A stretch of DNA of 64,000 nt from positions 20,666,867 to 20,730,866 of the forward strand of contig NC_092525.1 of NCBI RefSeq assembly GCF_037038585.1, read 5' to 3'. A model generated the notes under the pieces. That model saw only the letters and a list, made by a program, of their open reading frames with translations, did not search any database and was not told where the DNA came from. Position 1 is the stretch's first letter, and every line of letters begins with the position of its first letter. The position numbers and the translations under genes were made by a program. Positions 44,601 to 54,400 of the stretch are shown in pieces. The stretch comes from Patagioenas fasciata. Lineage: Eukaryota > Chordata > Aves > Columbiformes > Columbidae.

Positions 44601-47600
44601 ATGATGTAGGAGACCCAGGTTGAATCCCTGCTCTACTTAGTTCAGTCTCCAACATCAGATGTGACCCCCCAGAGTACAGATGTTGTGATACATGGTGATG
44701 GCTTTCAGGATCTCTGTCTCACTCAGAATTTGGATTTATGTCCCTTATAGGCACAACATAGAATTAAAATGCTTTCAAAGGTTGAACCAGTAGCATCATT
44801 GCTGTTTTACACATGGCAAACTTCATCCCTAGAGAGGCACGTGACTCATGCAAGCTCTACAGCTCATTAATAGCAGAATTTAGAGAAAATCCATTTCTCT
44901 TGGCTCTGACTAGGCCAGAGTGAGCAGTGGGAATGCCTGAGTGATAAAGCACGTTAGTTTCTTGATGTGCCATAAAAAAGCATTTATATCATTGATTGCC
45001 TGTTGTCTTGGGCAGAGCTGGAGAAAGGTGACTTGAAAGACAACCTCTAGTGAATGAAAGAATGTACATAATGTCTTTATAGGAAGTTTGGCTTTTAGAT
45101 GGAAAAACATTGCTAAATTTTACTTACTAGGAACTGGTATATGTGAAAGTTGTAAGGTTTGCGAAAAAACTTCTCGTCATCTCCATAGTACAGACGTTCG
45201 CATGCGGCATTGTACTTCAGCTCCCTCCACTCTCCGTTGTAGACATACTCACAGTGGCCTCCAAAAAAGTGAGGATCGTATACGTACTGGCTCTCTTCCT
45301 GGGTTAGTATATTGTATCTTGGAGAGAAATGGCATTCAGAAAGTTATCCATAACCCCTGACGGTTTTTGTCACTGTTTCTGTTCTCCTGACACTACGAGT
45401 TATCTGTCTCTGATTTTGAATTTGGATAGCACCTAAAATACAAGGTTTGAGTCTGTTCTCCTTGTTATCTCCTTCCCAAAGCTAGCAGGAGACAAACAGC
45501 TGTTTTATTTCCAAGACATTGTTTTGGACTCATATGCTAGAGATGAAAGAAATCAGTTAAGTTGTCCAGTCCATCTTATCAAAGTCCCAAAGTCCTGGAA
45601 TGCCTCCAGGTCCCCTGTGTCTCTTGCAGCCTATTGCATCTCACTGTCACAAAGTGTATTCTCACATTCCCTGTAATTGTTTTCTATCTTTATTTCATCT
45701 CCTTCCTTTTAATAATGGTCCCGATTCTCAGGGGCATTAGCACCCTCCCTAGGCTTGCAGTCTGCTTGTGCTTTGCCAAGTCTCTTGCTTTATTATTTCC
45801 TTATGCCTCTTTCTTCCTGCTCTCCAGCCATCACAGCTGCTTCCCTCTGAAATCCCACCTGTTACTTAATATTCCCTATAATTCCATGGCCCAAAGCGAA
45901 AGCATTGTTCAAACTGGACAGCAGCATTGCTCCTCACAACAGGGAATTGTCTTTAAGATAATAAATGCTGTTGCTGTTGTGTGTTCTGCAGGAGAAACAC
46001 ATAAGGGAGCAGTATAGGGTGCTCTGTGAAAATTAATATATGTCTTGAAAAACTTTTCATGGACTTTCCCAGGCCCTGGACCAGAGAAACATTTATCTCA
46101 TGGACTCCAGAGAGCATTGGATCGAGCTGATGGGAAAGTTTTCTGATGGGTGATCATATTCTCATACTGCAGCCTATGTTCTCCAAGGGAAGCTAAGCAG
46201 CATCTTGGTTAAAACACAAGATTTAAAACAAGAATATCACAAATGTCTTCTGGATTCCTCTTTTTCATGTATTACTTAACCAGAATTTGAAACTGAATAG
46301 GACAGGAGTATTTACTCTGTATTTATTCATGTGAAGCTCAGGCTCTGCCTTGAGTCTGTGCTCTGAAGTCCTAAATCTTGGAGTTAAATCATCTCCTTAA
46401 GGAAGAAAGCCACCAGGATGCTGCATCTCCAGAGACTGCTGTTTCCTTTGATATATTGCTTTTATCAGGTGGAGAAAGTTGTAAGATAACTGGACTCTGA
46501 GAAATGGGATATGTTTTTACATGAGTATGAACAGGGGACTCACAGTACAGAGCAGCTGAGAGAGGTCGAGGTCAGTAAATCCAAGACAGGATTCGAAATA
46601 AAACCTGAGATGAACCCTGCTGCCTCCCTTATTGCTGCCCATGGTTGGGTTTTGTACAGCACCTCCTCAATTCATGGAGTACTGATGTTACTAAGGAAGA
46701 GTAAAATAAAAAACCTTAATCCAGTTTTGATTGTGAGAGTAGCAGCTATGGATTAATTACTCACCCCTGGGCAGCTCTTTCAGACCCTGGGATTGGGAAC
46801 AGATGTTCACAAGGGCTTTCAATGTCTTCATCCTCACAGTTCTCCTCGTCAGACCCATCTCTGCAGTCTGGCTCTCCGTTGCACACAAGATGCCGTTTAA
46901 TACAGCGACCTAAAGTGCACGTTTTTGTCAGCTGGCACTGATTGTGCTGTTTCCCACCCATATCTCAGGGCTTCAAGAAGTCATGTGGGACGTTTAATAC
47001 TCTGCTCTTCTGTTGGGAGTTTGCTTTTCCCAGCTCCTTGCGGGGAGGTTTTCTTCACAACCTGGAGCAAGCACAGCTTGGAGTCCAAGCTGGCAGCTCC
47101 CCCTAGGGCTCCCACGGGATGGGAATCAAGTAGAGGTCACCTCAGTGGCCTGATTATTTTAGATAAAATCATGAAAGTTATCTAAAATCATGCTCTTGGA
47201 AAGGAGCTACAGGAAACAGTAGCTTCTCCGCTTGGCTTAGGGATGTCAGCTCTGTTTAGTTAAAGTGCAATTTTTCATCTTCCCATTGCAGGAGGTATTT
47301 GGGGAGTTTATTGGAATAATTATTGTTCAAGAATGGATGCTTGCAGGAAGGGCAACTTGAAAGTGCTTTTGCTTCTGGGGGTGAGGAGAGAGCCTTGACA
47401 TGATATTCATCGCAGGTGTCAACATACTTGCCTCAGCAGAGTGATGATGACCTGCTTCAGCTGGTCACACAGCTGGTGTGTAGTTCTAAATTTCAATAGG
47501 ATTTTCTTTAAATGCTCAAGATGGCAATTTGAGCCATTTGTGTAAAACCAAAAATCTGTCAAGGCCAGTCAAACTTTCAGAGAACAGCCATATTGTATCC

Positions 47601-50600
47601 CAATCCTCAGAGCTGGAGATGGCTAAAAATAAATAGATCACCCCAGCAGATTGCTAGTTGGATTGATAATTGAACTATGTCTTCTGCAGGGGGAGAACGT
47701 GGTGCATTGTGGGAGCATTGGTGCCCATGGAGGGGAGTGTGAGCTTGTAGCACAGCAGTTGAAGCAGAATATTTCTGTTCTGTTCACTGAAGAATTAACC
47801 TTTTCCATGTCACACAGCCTTATTTACTATCCAAATCTTAATGTAACATGGATGGATTTCTGTCAAAGTTTGGGGGGCAAGGGGGAGGAGGAAGAACGGA
47901 AATTTCCTGCTTTCTCTTGCACCAGTTGACCGTTGTGCTGGCTGGGCTGTATGTGTTTTGTCAAAGCACCGCCCATTGCAGGGGGCTGATATCACCCCGG
48001 GTCTGTCTAGTCAGGACTGAAACCTCTTTGGCAGGAGTTTTTGCCGGGTTCACTCACCCGTTTCCTCACACTGAAAGTCCTTCCCACAGCCAGGAGTTCC
48101 AGCACAGCTTGTCTCGGCACGGCATGCTTGCTCGTCCCAGAGATGCCCGGCACATCGTCGCCCCGCAAACCCTGCCGGCTGCACCAGCCGCCGGTGCCGG
48201 TGCTGAACCACACGAGAGAGGAAAAACACCACCAATACCTAACTTGCATCCCCCAGAGATACCACCTCACAGGCTACAAAGCAATTAAAGCTATAGCTTT
48301 TATCTGTATTGTTATATTTCTTTGTGATCCACAGACTTTGCACATGAGGAGAGTCAGCAGAGAGGTGGGAGCTCAGGAGATTGGCTTGAAGTTCATACAA
48401 GTGAATTTGAGGGGTGGATGAAATTGAGTGATTTTAAAATTTTTTTCCCTGTTCTATACCTTGGAAATAATATGGAATTTTTCCAACTACACATATTTTG
48501 GCCTGGAATGTAACAGGCTCAGATGGACACTGACACTAATTACAACACTGATCCTGCCACATTTCTGATGGATTATTAATGAGAATTGCTGCTCTTTAAA
48601 CTAGGAAGAAAATTTTTAAAAAGGGAAAAAGAGAAGAGCCAAATAATTTACCAATTTATTTAGCGTGGGAACAAAAGAAATGCAGGAATATAAACTCAGT
48701 AGAAAGCAAAATTATGTCAGATATTTGAAAAGAAATTCCTGAATTATGAAGACATATGTGAAATGGTATAAAAAATTTGGAACAGGAGCTGATGAATGAA
48801 GGGTGCTTCTAATTTCATTGGAATATTTGTATTAAGAATCAGGGGATACTTAATTAAATCTGAGATAGAAAAGGAAGAAAGTCCTGCACAAATATTCTGG
48901 CCTGATTCTTCTACCATTTACCTTCATTTTGCATTTTGCTGCTCTGCTGCCTTAAATGAATTTATTTTCCAGTTTACACCAGGATAAGTAAGAGCTTCTC
49001 TAGCGGCGGAGCATCTCCATCATATTTGGATGAGTTTACTGGATGCTTCAGAATGATGAATATGTATAATATTTATAATTAATGTGTGTACATCCTCATC
49101 ACAGACACATCTGAAGATAAATGAATACATTACAGTGGAGTCTTACTTTTTTCTCTTGGCAGGGAAAGCAATCAGTCCATTCTGACCACTGGCTCAGCTG
49201 ACAGTCGATAGGAGCCGGAGAATTAACATCTCTGCCGCTTCTTCTAAGAAGGGTAAGAGATAACAGCCTGAGGTCTTTGAAGTTGTGTTTAAGGAGGGCT
49301 GGAGGACAGCGGGGGAAAGTAAATGACCTGCGTGTGTGTTTTTCCACCAGGAATCTCTTCTGTAGGAAATGGAAAGCATCCCTTAGCAGGGGTGACTGTA
49401 CTACCAGAGATGCCCCGTGCAAGTGTTCCGCCGTCAGAATTGGTCAGGGGCAGTAGGTGCAGGACCTGAGGATTGTTTTGGGTTTCTTGCTTTTCCGAGA
49501 GATCCTGGTCCTTTCCAACAGGTATTTTGCAATAAAATAAATGTACATCATATATGTAAGACCTAATACACTGGGTAAAGAGAAGGAATGTTGGGAAGAG
49601 ACAAATTTTAAGAAAAGCCTTCTTCATTGGCTTTCTTCTCAGAAGCACATCACCTTGAGTCTGTTCTGAAATCTATTGATTTCACTTTTTTTGCACCATT
49701 GTGAACGCATGGTTGGGATTTTTCCCGACAAGTATGAAATCAGGGTCTGATTCCCAAGGACTTTGTGTAGCGATGCCCACCAGCGGTGCTGAGAAGGCCA
49801 GGTACAAAGCCGTGGTTACTGTGAGAATTTGTTGCTTTGCTATTTCTAAATGGAAATACACAAATTCTGAGAAGAGGAAAATAAATAAAGGAAGTGTATA
49901 AAAGCAGAAAATGGCAAGGGTACCATTTTAAATGGACCTTGGATCAGACTTTCTGCAAATACACTGAATATCACTCCACAAAAGCAAGAAAATACTTCTC
50001 CTGCCTCCCAGCCCAGTTGTTACAATCTTTATTTCTGTCTCTGCTCCTACAATCTTTATTTGTATAATGTGTTTTTTGTCTTGAGGAGCAATCTGTGGCG
50101 TGCTAATACAAATCTGTTTGCCACAGCCTTCAAAGCATTTAGAGGGGTTATTCTGAGCCAAAACTTTATTACTATTATTTTGGTGATTAACTAATGAGCA
50201 GTCTGTTCTACTTATGAGACTGCAGTCCAAAGAGAAATATTGATAATTAGCAGAGGTATGGAGCACATTGGGGATTCATCAGAGGCTGTGGAAGAGAGAC
50301 TTATTAAATGAAAGCCACAACAGCTCAGCAAAGGAGCCCATGGATGCAGATCAGGATGTGAGATAGAAACCCACCATGTGGCTGGGAAAACAACAGGAGC
50401 CTGGAGAGAAACAGGGAGCTGGAGGACATGCATGTGTTGATGCCTTTTCACTCTGACAGGAGGATTTGTGGGCTGTATCCTTCAGCACTTCACAAAGTAC
50501 TTAATTGGCTCACCTTCGGTTGGATTTTACATTTACCTCTTCATTATTCTGCCTTGTTTGATAAGTTCATCAAACATCAAAAATCTCGTCTTTGTTCATT

Positions 50601-51427
50601 TTCAAAAGGGATTATCGGCATAAGCCTTCATAATTAAGTGTATCACTACCACATTTTTTTTTCTTTCCGCCTTCTCCTTGTCCCCACGTTCCAATTATCA
50701 CTGATACCTTTTTTGATCCTTCAAATCATATTTGTCTTTAGAACAAGCCTGGAATTAATAGCTGTAGAAAAAGAAACAGCCATTTTCCTATCATAACACT
50801 ATAGCTTTACAAAAAAAGTAACTTGTTTATTCCCTTTCTTCAAAGCCTAAGTGACACTCATATAAGTTAATAATATTGTTCAGGGAAAAAAATTGAGGTA
50901 TGAGAATCTGGCTTGGATTGAAAATTGGGTTATTCACATGCACTTGTTAACTTCATATTGACAAATGCAAAACAATTATAATGAAAAAGAATATGAAAAA
51001 TATTCACTTGTAAATCATCCTGTATAGGGAATTCATTCCAAGTGCCCAAAACCAGTATGGTAATTTTGGTAAGGAAGTTTAAGAAGGCTTAACAGTCATC
51101 TTTAAACAAAAAAACATTGTGCAAACAGTTCATATAAGAAGGAATTACGATGCCTAGCTTGAGCTTTGGACAACTGCCAGTATTTTTTTTCCCGGTAGCT
51201 GTTTACAGAGAGCACAGTGTGCACATGCCTCAAGTCAGTACAAAATTGATGGGCCGACTGACTCGCCTGTGATTTCTGTGTGTAAAGGTGGGGGAGGAAA
51301 GGACTTACCTCTGGGAAGGCAACACCTGAAGCTCCCCATGTGCTGTAGCCGTGGCCCAACGAGCTGTTAGAGCCACCAAGCAGACAGAGAGAATCAGAGG
51401 AGAAAGCTGACATGAGCTCCACCACAT
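32482..51427 (-). CDS. C8A: Complement component C8 alpha chain, complete, 11 coding exons
   Basis: Exons in transcript order: 51427-51309, 49243-49147, 48202-48058, 46909-46765, 45317-45128, 43624-43424, 42159-41919, 38224-38096, 37405-37248, 35131-34915, 32633-32482. They join without phase conflict to 1794 nt (597 aa plus stop; human 584 aa). C8 alpha inserts into the target membrane and starts C9 polymerisation; in mammals it is disulphide-linked to C8 gamma. Domains: signal peptide about 1-29 (hydrophobic [10 protein letters not shown]); propeptide ending at R-S-G-R (41-44), formed across the exon 1/2 join; TSP1 54-105 with W59-S-E-W62; LDLRA 111-145; MACPF about 150-508 with Y-G-T-H-F at 351-355; EGF-like 510-542; second TSP1 about 553-597. 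Runs such as [24 protein letters not shown] and [14 protein letters not shown] identify C8 alpha. Both cysteines of the alpha-specific insertion (191 and 208) are present. Confidence 0.96.
32725..33230 (+). mobile_element. CR1 LINE, 5'-truncated 3' end
   Basis: It shows the characteristic avian CR1 3' region in order: 'cctgtgtttgattttgggcc', 'aggtgctggaacaagttcag'-like text, 'CTGGAGAAAAGGAGGCTGAG', 'GTTGCGCCAGGGGAGATTTA', 'GGAACAGGCTGCCCAGGGAA', 'CACCATCCCTGGAGGGGTTT', and a terminus near GTGATTCTGTTCTATGAG (a variant of the ATTCTATGA end repeat). It is truncated at the 5' end, as most CR1 copies are. It is inserted antisense to C8A in intron 10. The copy is moderately diverged and has no complete ORF. 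Ends are accurate to about 30 nt. Confidence 0.92.
34915..35131 (-). CDS. C8A: C8A exon 10: MACPF C-terminal helix and whole EGF-like module
   Basis: Acceptor TGCAG, donor CAAG|gtgaga. It encodes [33 protein letters not shown], then the complete EGF cysteine set to PACEQT. Its 217 nt compare with C8B exons 10 plus 11 (154 + 69 = 223 nt): C8B carries an extra intron here. Confidence 0.95.
37248..37405 (-). CDS. C8A: C8A exon 9: end of MACPF
   Basis: Acceptor TTCAG, donor GAG|gtaagg. It encodes [13 protein letters not shown] and [16 protein letters not shown]. It ends in phase 0; the M-Q that follows in human is absent, a small boundary difference. Confidence 0.95.
38096..38224 (-). CDS. C8A: C8A exon 8: MACPF, second membrane-hairpin region
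   Basis: Acceptor TGCAG, donor ACTG|gtatga. 129 nt, phase 1 to phase 1, as in C8B exon 8. It encodes [11 protein letters not shown] and SDCVKKGF, which correspond by position and by the C/C-K-K pattern to the weakly conserved mammalian segment. Confidence 0.9.
38970..39145 (+). repeat. Ancient MIR/L2-like SINE relic in C8A intron 7
   Basis: CCTCAAAGTGTTTTACAAAG is followed by 'ataccccggtattgaaaggg', 'AGGCACAGAGATCAGCAGGA', 'GATTGAACCTCCAGCC' and a final 'gagcattgtctgctgaactg'. This is the order of the old amniote SINE consensus (aaagcgctttacaaa; gaaactgaggcacagagag; attcgaacccaggtc; ccagtgctctaaccact). Diverged, so family level only. Confidence 0.5.
41919..42159 (-). CDS. C8A: C8A exon 7: MACPF signature exon
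   Basis: Acceptor TGCAG, donor AAAG|gttaga. 241 nt, as in C8B exon 7. It encodes [30 protein letters not shown] and GGIFEYILV. Confidence 0.96.
42479..42496 (+). repeat. Poly-T run in C8A intron 6
   Basis: An uninterrupted T-run of about 18 nt. Other homopolymers in C8A introns are the T-run at about 43407-43421, just 3' of exon 6 in the gene's sense, and A-runs near 42203-42220 and 44034-44050. Confidence 0.7.
43424..43624 (-). CDS. C8A: C8A exon 6: MACPF, first membrane-hairpin region
   Basis: Acceptor TTTAG, donor AAG|gtaaaa next to a long T-run on the + strand. It encodes [11 protein letters not shown], then FTIGIGPAG, matching the mammalian hairpin. 201 nt, phase 0 to phase 0. Confidence 0.93.
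44580..44890 (+). repeat. Ancient MIR/L2-like relic in C8A intron 5
   Basis: 'TGATGTAGGAGACCCAGGTT' with 'GAATCCCTGCTCT', and about 150 nt later 'GTTTTACACATGGCAAACTT ... AGAGAGGCACGTGACTCATG ... AGCTCATTAATAGCAGAATT'. This pattern resembles the MIR core (ttttacagatgaggaaactg; agagaggttaagtgacttgc). It could be two separate fragments. Confidence 0.38.
45128..45317 (-). CDS. C8A: C8A exon 5: MACPF with alpha-specific insertion
   Basis: Acceptor CCAAG, donor CTA|gtaagt. It encodes [25 protein letters not shown] and [20 protein letters not shown]. The cysteine in ACERL (C208) aligns with human mature Cys164, the residue bonded to C8 gamma. It ends in phase 0. Confidence 0.94.
46765..46909 (-). 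CDS. C8A: C8A exon 4: LDLRA and start of MACPF
   Basis: Acceptor TTTAG, donor CAGGG|gtgagt. It encodes [15 protein letters not shown] and [10 protein letters not shown], then [12 protein letters not shown]. It ends in phase 2. Confidence 0.95.
48058..48202 (-). CDS. C8A: C8A exon 3: end of TSP1, start of LDLRA
   Basis: Acceptor TTCAG, donor ACGG|gtgagt. It encodes [15 protein letters not shown] and [11 protein letters not shown]. It is noticeably GC-rich compared with the other C8A exons. It ends in phase 1. Confidence 0.93.
49147..49243 (-). CDS. C8A: C8A exon 2: cleavage site and start of first TSP1
   Basis: Acceptor CTTAG, donor AAA|gtaaga. It completes R40, then R-S-G-R, and encodes [16 protein letters not shown], nearly identical to mammalian C8 alpha. 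It ends in phase 0. Confidence 0.94.
51309..51427 (-). CDS. C8A: C8A exon 1: signal peptide and most of propeptide
   Basis: The frame starting ATG TGG TGG encodes a clear signal peptide ([10 protein letters not shown] core) and ends CAG AG|gtaagt in phase 2, which fits the 2-nt carry required by exon 2. An overlapping ATG in another frame (51425) is open but gives no signal peptide and would not join in phase. Confidence 0.85.
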
Positions 51428-54400
51428 TGTTTTTCCATGTGTAAATGCTTCCTATAGGTTAGCTGCAAACAAAAGCTTTAGGCTTCAGGATGTTGTGGGG
51501 CAAGCCCTGCTAGAAGCAGCACGGAGCCCACTGGACTCCAAAACACTGCGGTAAATCATTGACGATAGCACAGATCAAATCACAAAGAATCAGGACACAT
51601 CCTGGAGGCCTTTGCCCTTTTGGAAACAAATTCTCATTTTTCTGGGAAGGGAATATATTAAACTGTGCAACTGTTTCCATGTTACAGTCAATCAAGTCCT
51701 GTTGCAGCAGTGTGTTTCTTGTCCATCCTGCACCCTCCTTTTAATTTGAAGGAGGAGGAAACTCACTGTATTTCCCACAGTGACTTGACCATAATTTTGG
51801 TGCGTCTGGTTGCTGACCAGGGAAAAACTAAGTTGCCCCATACCTGTTTCCTTGAGCTTGCATGTGGCCTACAAAATTCTCCTGAGGGCAGACATAAAAT
51901 GCACAAGAAATCTGTAATTTCATTAGGCATTAAAAAAACAAAAAAGTAAGAGGTCTGTAGATCTATGGATATTAATGGAGATACTTTTCTGTTGGAACAA
52001 GTGTCTGTGTCTCCCTGCTTTTCTTTTGCATAACTGGGGTGAGATGCTTCATGCATAAATGAAGTGTTCCCAGCAGACAACTGGAAGCTTCAACCTCAGA
52101 AAATTCAAGAGGAAGTGTAATTATTGTAGGAAAAATCTGGTCTTGGGCTATTACAGCTATTAAGCAGACAGTGAATTGTCCTCTGTCCACAAAAGACTTG
52201 GGTAGAAGTGTCACTTTGTGTATTTCCCCAATTAATTGCAAAGCTGATTTCAATAGCTGATATTGTAAATTATCAAAATAAAAGAACCTCTTACTGTGTT
52301 ATTTTAATGTAATTGAAGTTCAGAATGACCCTGGGGCTTGTCTTTGCTAAACATGAAACAGTGTAGCACATGGGTGAACTGTAGCAAAATGACATGAAAA
52401 CTGCCAGTTTGAGACCTTCGAGAGTACATTAGTGTAATGTGTTACCTATTAATGCACTTGAGATGAGTTCAGCAAGTCCTTCTTCTATCTTCACCTACAC
52501 AAAAACTCAAATAAGGTTTTTAATATATTTTTTAATATATACTATTAAACTTAAATTACTTTTGACAGGGAGAAAAGCAGGGGACTGAAAGTGGCCTAAG
52601 GCGATCTGCATCGTTACTTCCCTGTTACGCATTACACCCCTTCTGCATGTTGCTGCTAAGAGAGAATGACATTAAAAGGTTTTAGCAATGATTGTAAAGG
52701 TCTGGTGGGGACAGACCCCACTGTCCCCATGGTGGGAGCCTCCCTGGCCATCTGCCCAATCTGTCTTTGATCCATATTTCTGCCATCCTGCGATACAAAT
52801 GGCTGCTTTGCACAGTCAAGTGCCTCTTCAGCATCTAAGCTACATTATATCTTTTCTTTTCTGATAGCAGCATCAGAAACACACCACATATATAATAGAA
52901 GTTATTTGTGGCATGTCTCCCAGGTAAAAGGCTGGGCTGGTTTGTGCAATCAGGCACAACAACAATTTCTCATTGATAGGTGAGGTCGTTTGGGGGGAGG
53001 GGTGCGAGAGAGATTTAAGCAGCCAGCAAGGCACACCACATTAGAGGTGAAATTAAATCACCTTTCTCAAAGGTGTTACGTTCCAAAAGTGTTATATATA
53101 TATATATAAGTTATGGTTCCATTTATAATGTTATGAATTGAACTTGTCTAAAATGTGTGTTGGATCTTTAGCTCTAAACCTGAATTAACGCTCTGAACCT
53201 CTGTCTGGCAACATGAGCTGCGCTGGCGATAGCAGCACAGTCACCTTCAGGAGGATGAGCCGTGACTTGAGGCTCTTGAGGACTAGGGAAATTTGGGCTG
53301 TGAGCAGGCTGGGATGAACGGTGAGCTCGATGCAACAAAGCCTGGGTGGGAGTTTGCATCATCACTTTGGGACAACCCCCATCACAAACTCTTTTCCCTG
53401 GCACTGATGAAGTCTTCACTGTCAGCCTCTAATTAGAAGACAGACAGCTCCTCATTTATAACTCTTATGTACCTAAAATCAAGTGTAGATTAACTCAATG
53501 GAAACAAATTTGGTCACCCGCTTTTCCTCACTGATAGCAATAGAAGATTTTGTTCCACTTCAGAAAGTTTCCACCTCAAATATCTTTGGCCCAGAACTGG
53601 GAATTAATTTCTGCCTGCATAATGCATTGATCTGTTAAATAGCACCTGGATAGGACATACATGAATGTGGCTGTTTGTATGAGCCTAGCTCTAGGGTAGA
53701 ACTATATTACAAGAGCTAACATAGTGTTGTTGTTGTCCAGCGATTTACATTTGCACTTCCTTTATATGTAGATTTTTATTTTTAGTATATTCACATGGTT
53801 TTTGCTGCAGGGGATAGAGTTACTTAAAAGAATAATCCTTTTTTATGCCAATATTCTGTTTATAATTTTTGTAGTACATTATTCATGCAATACTGTAAAT
53901 CTGAATATTTTTCCTGACTTGAAGACCGTGAACATCTAAAGGCAGAGTCCTATTCTTTTTTATTCCGTTTGATACGCCATACCCCCAAAGTTGTGTCTGA
54001 GCTTCTTGCTGTCATGCATTAAGCAATGTGACTGACAGCTGCCATGTGCTGTTTGTTCTCTTGTGGTTCTCCAGGGAAAAGGGCAGAGCAGGCAGCCTTT
54101 CATTCAGAGGTAGGGTGTTTTTTTAAAAAAAATAGAGAGATCATTGCAATGTACAGAGGTTATAGAAATGTTAGATATGACAAATCAAGAAATTGCCTAG
54201 CAATTGGAGCACTGCCCTTGGAAAGTTCACTGTTTCACATGCGCCTTCACAGCACACATGGGATTTCTCATCCTCTCTGCAAGTGCTGGGGAGCTTTCTC
54301 TGCACAGGAGCTGCTGTTTTGCCAAGGAAGCAAAGCTGGTTACCAAGGTCTTAATCTCTGAACTTCAAAGTCAAAATCCCACCACAGAAACCTTCAAGAG

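Larger units (their letters stand above)
32634..51308 (-). other. C8A: C8A introns 1-10 (content)
   Basis: Introns in transcript order: 51308-49244, 49146-48203, 48057-46910, 46764-45318, 45127-43625, 43423-42160, 41918-38225, 38095-37406, 37247-35132, 34914-32634. All are GT-AG. Intron 10 carries the CR1 element; intron 7 (3.7 kb, the longest) and intron 5 carry MIR/L2-like relics. Opposed 149-codon open frames at 34281-34773 in intron 10 overlap each other on both strands and match no family I recognise, so they are not called. Confidence 0.78.

Noticed and set aside
51102-51425. 107-codon - strand frame starting inside C8A exon 1
   Set aside because: It overlaps the true exon in another frame, lacks a signal peptide, and ends in a phase that does not fit exon 2.
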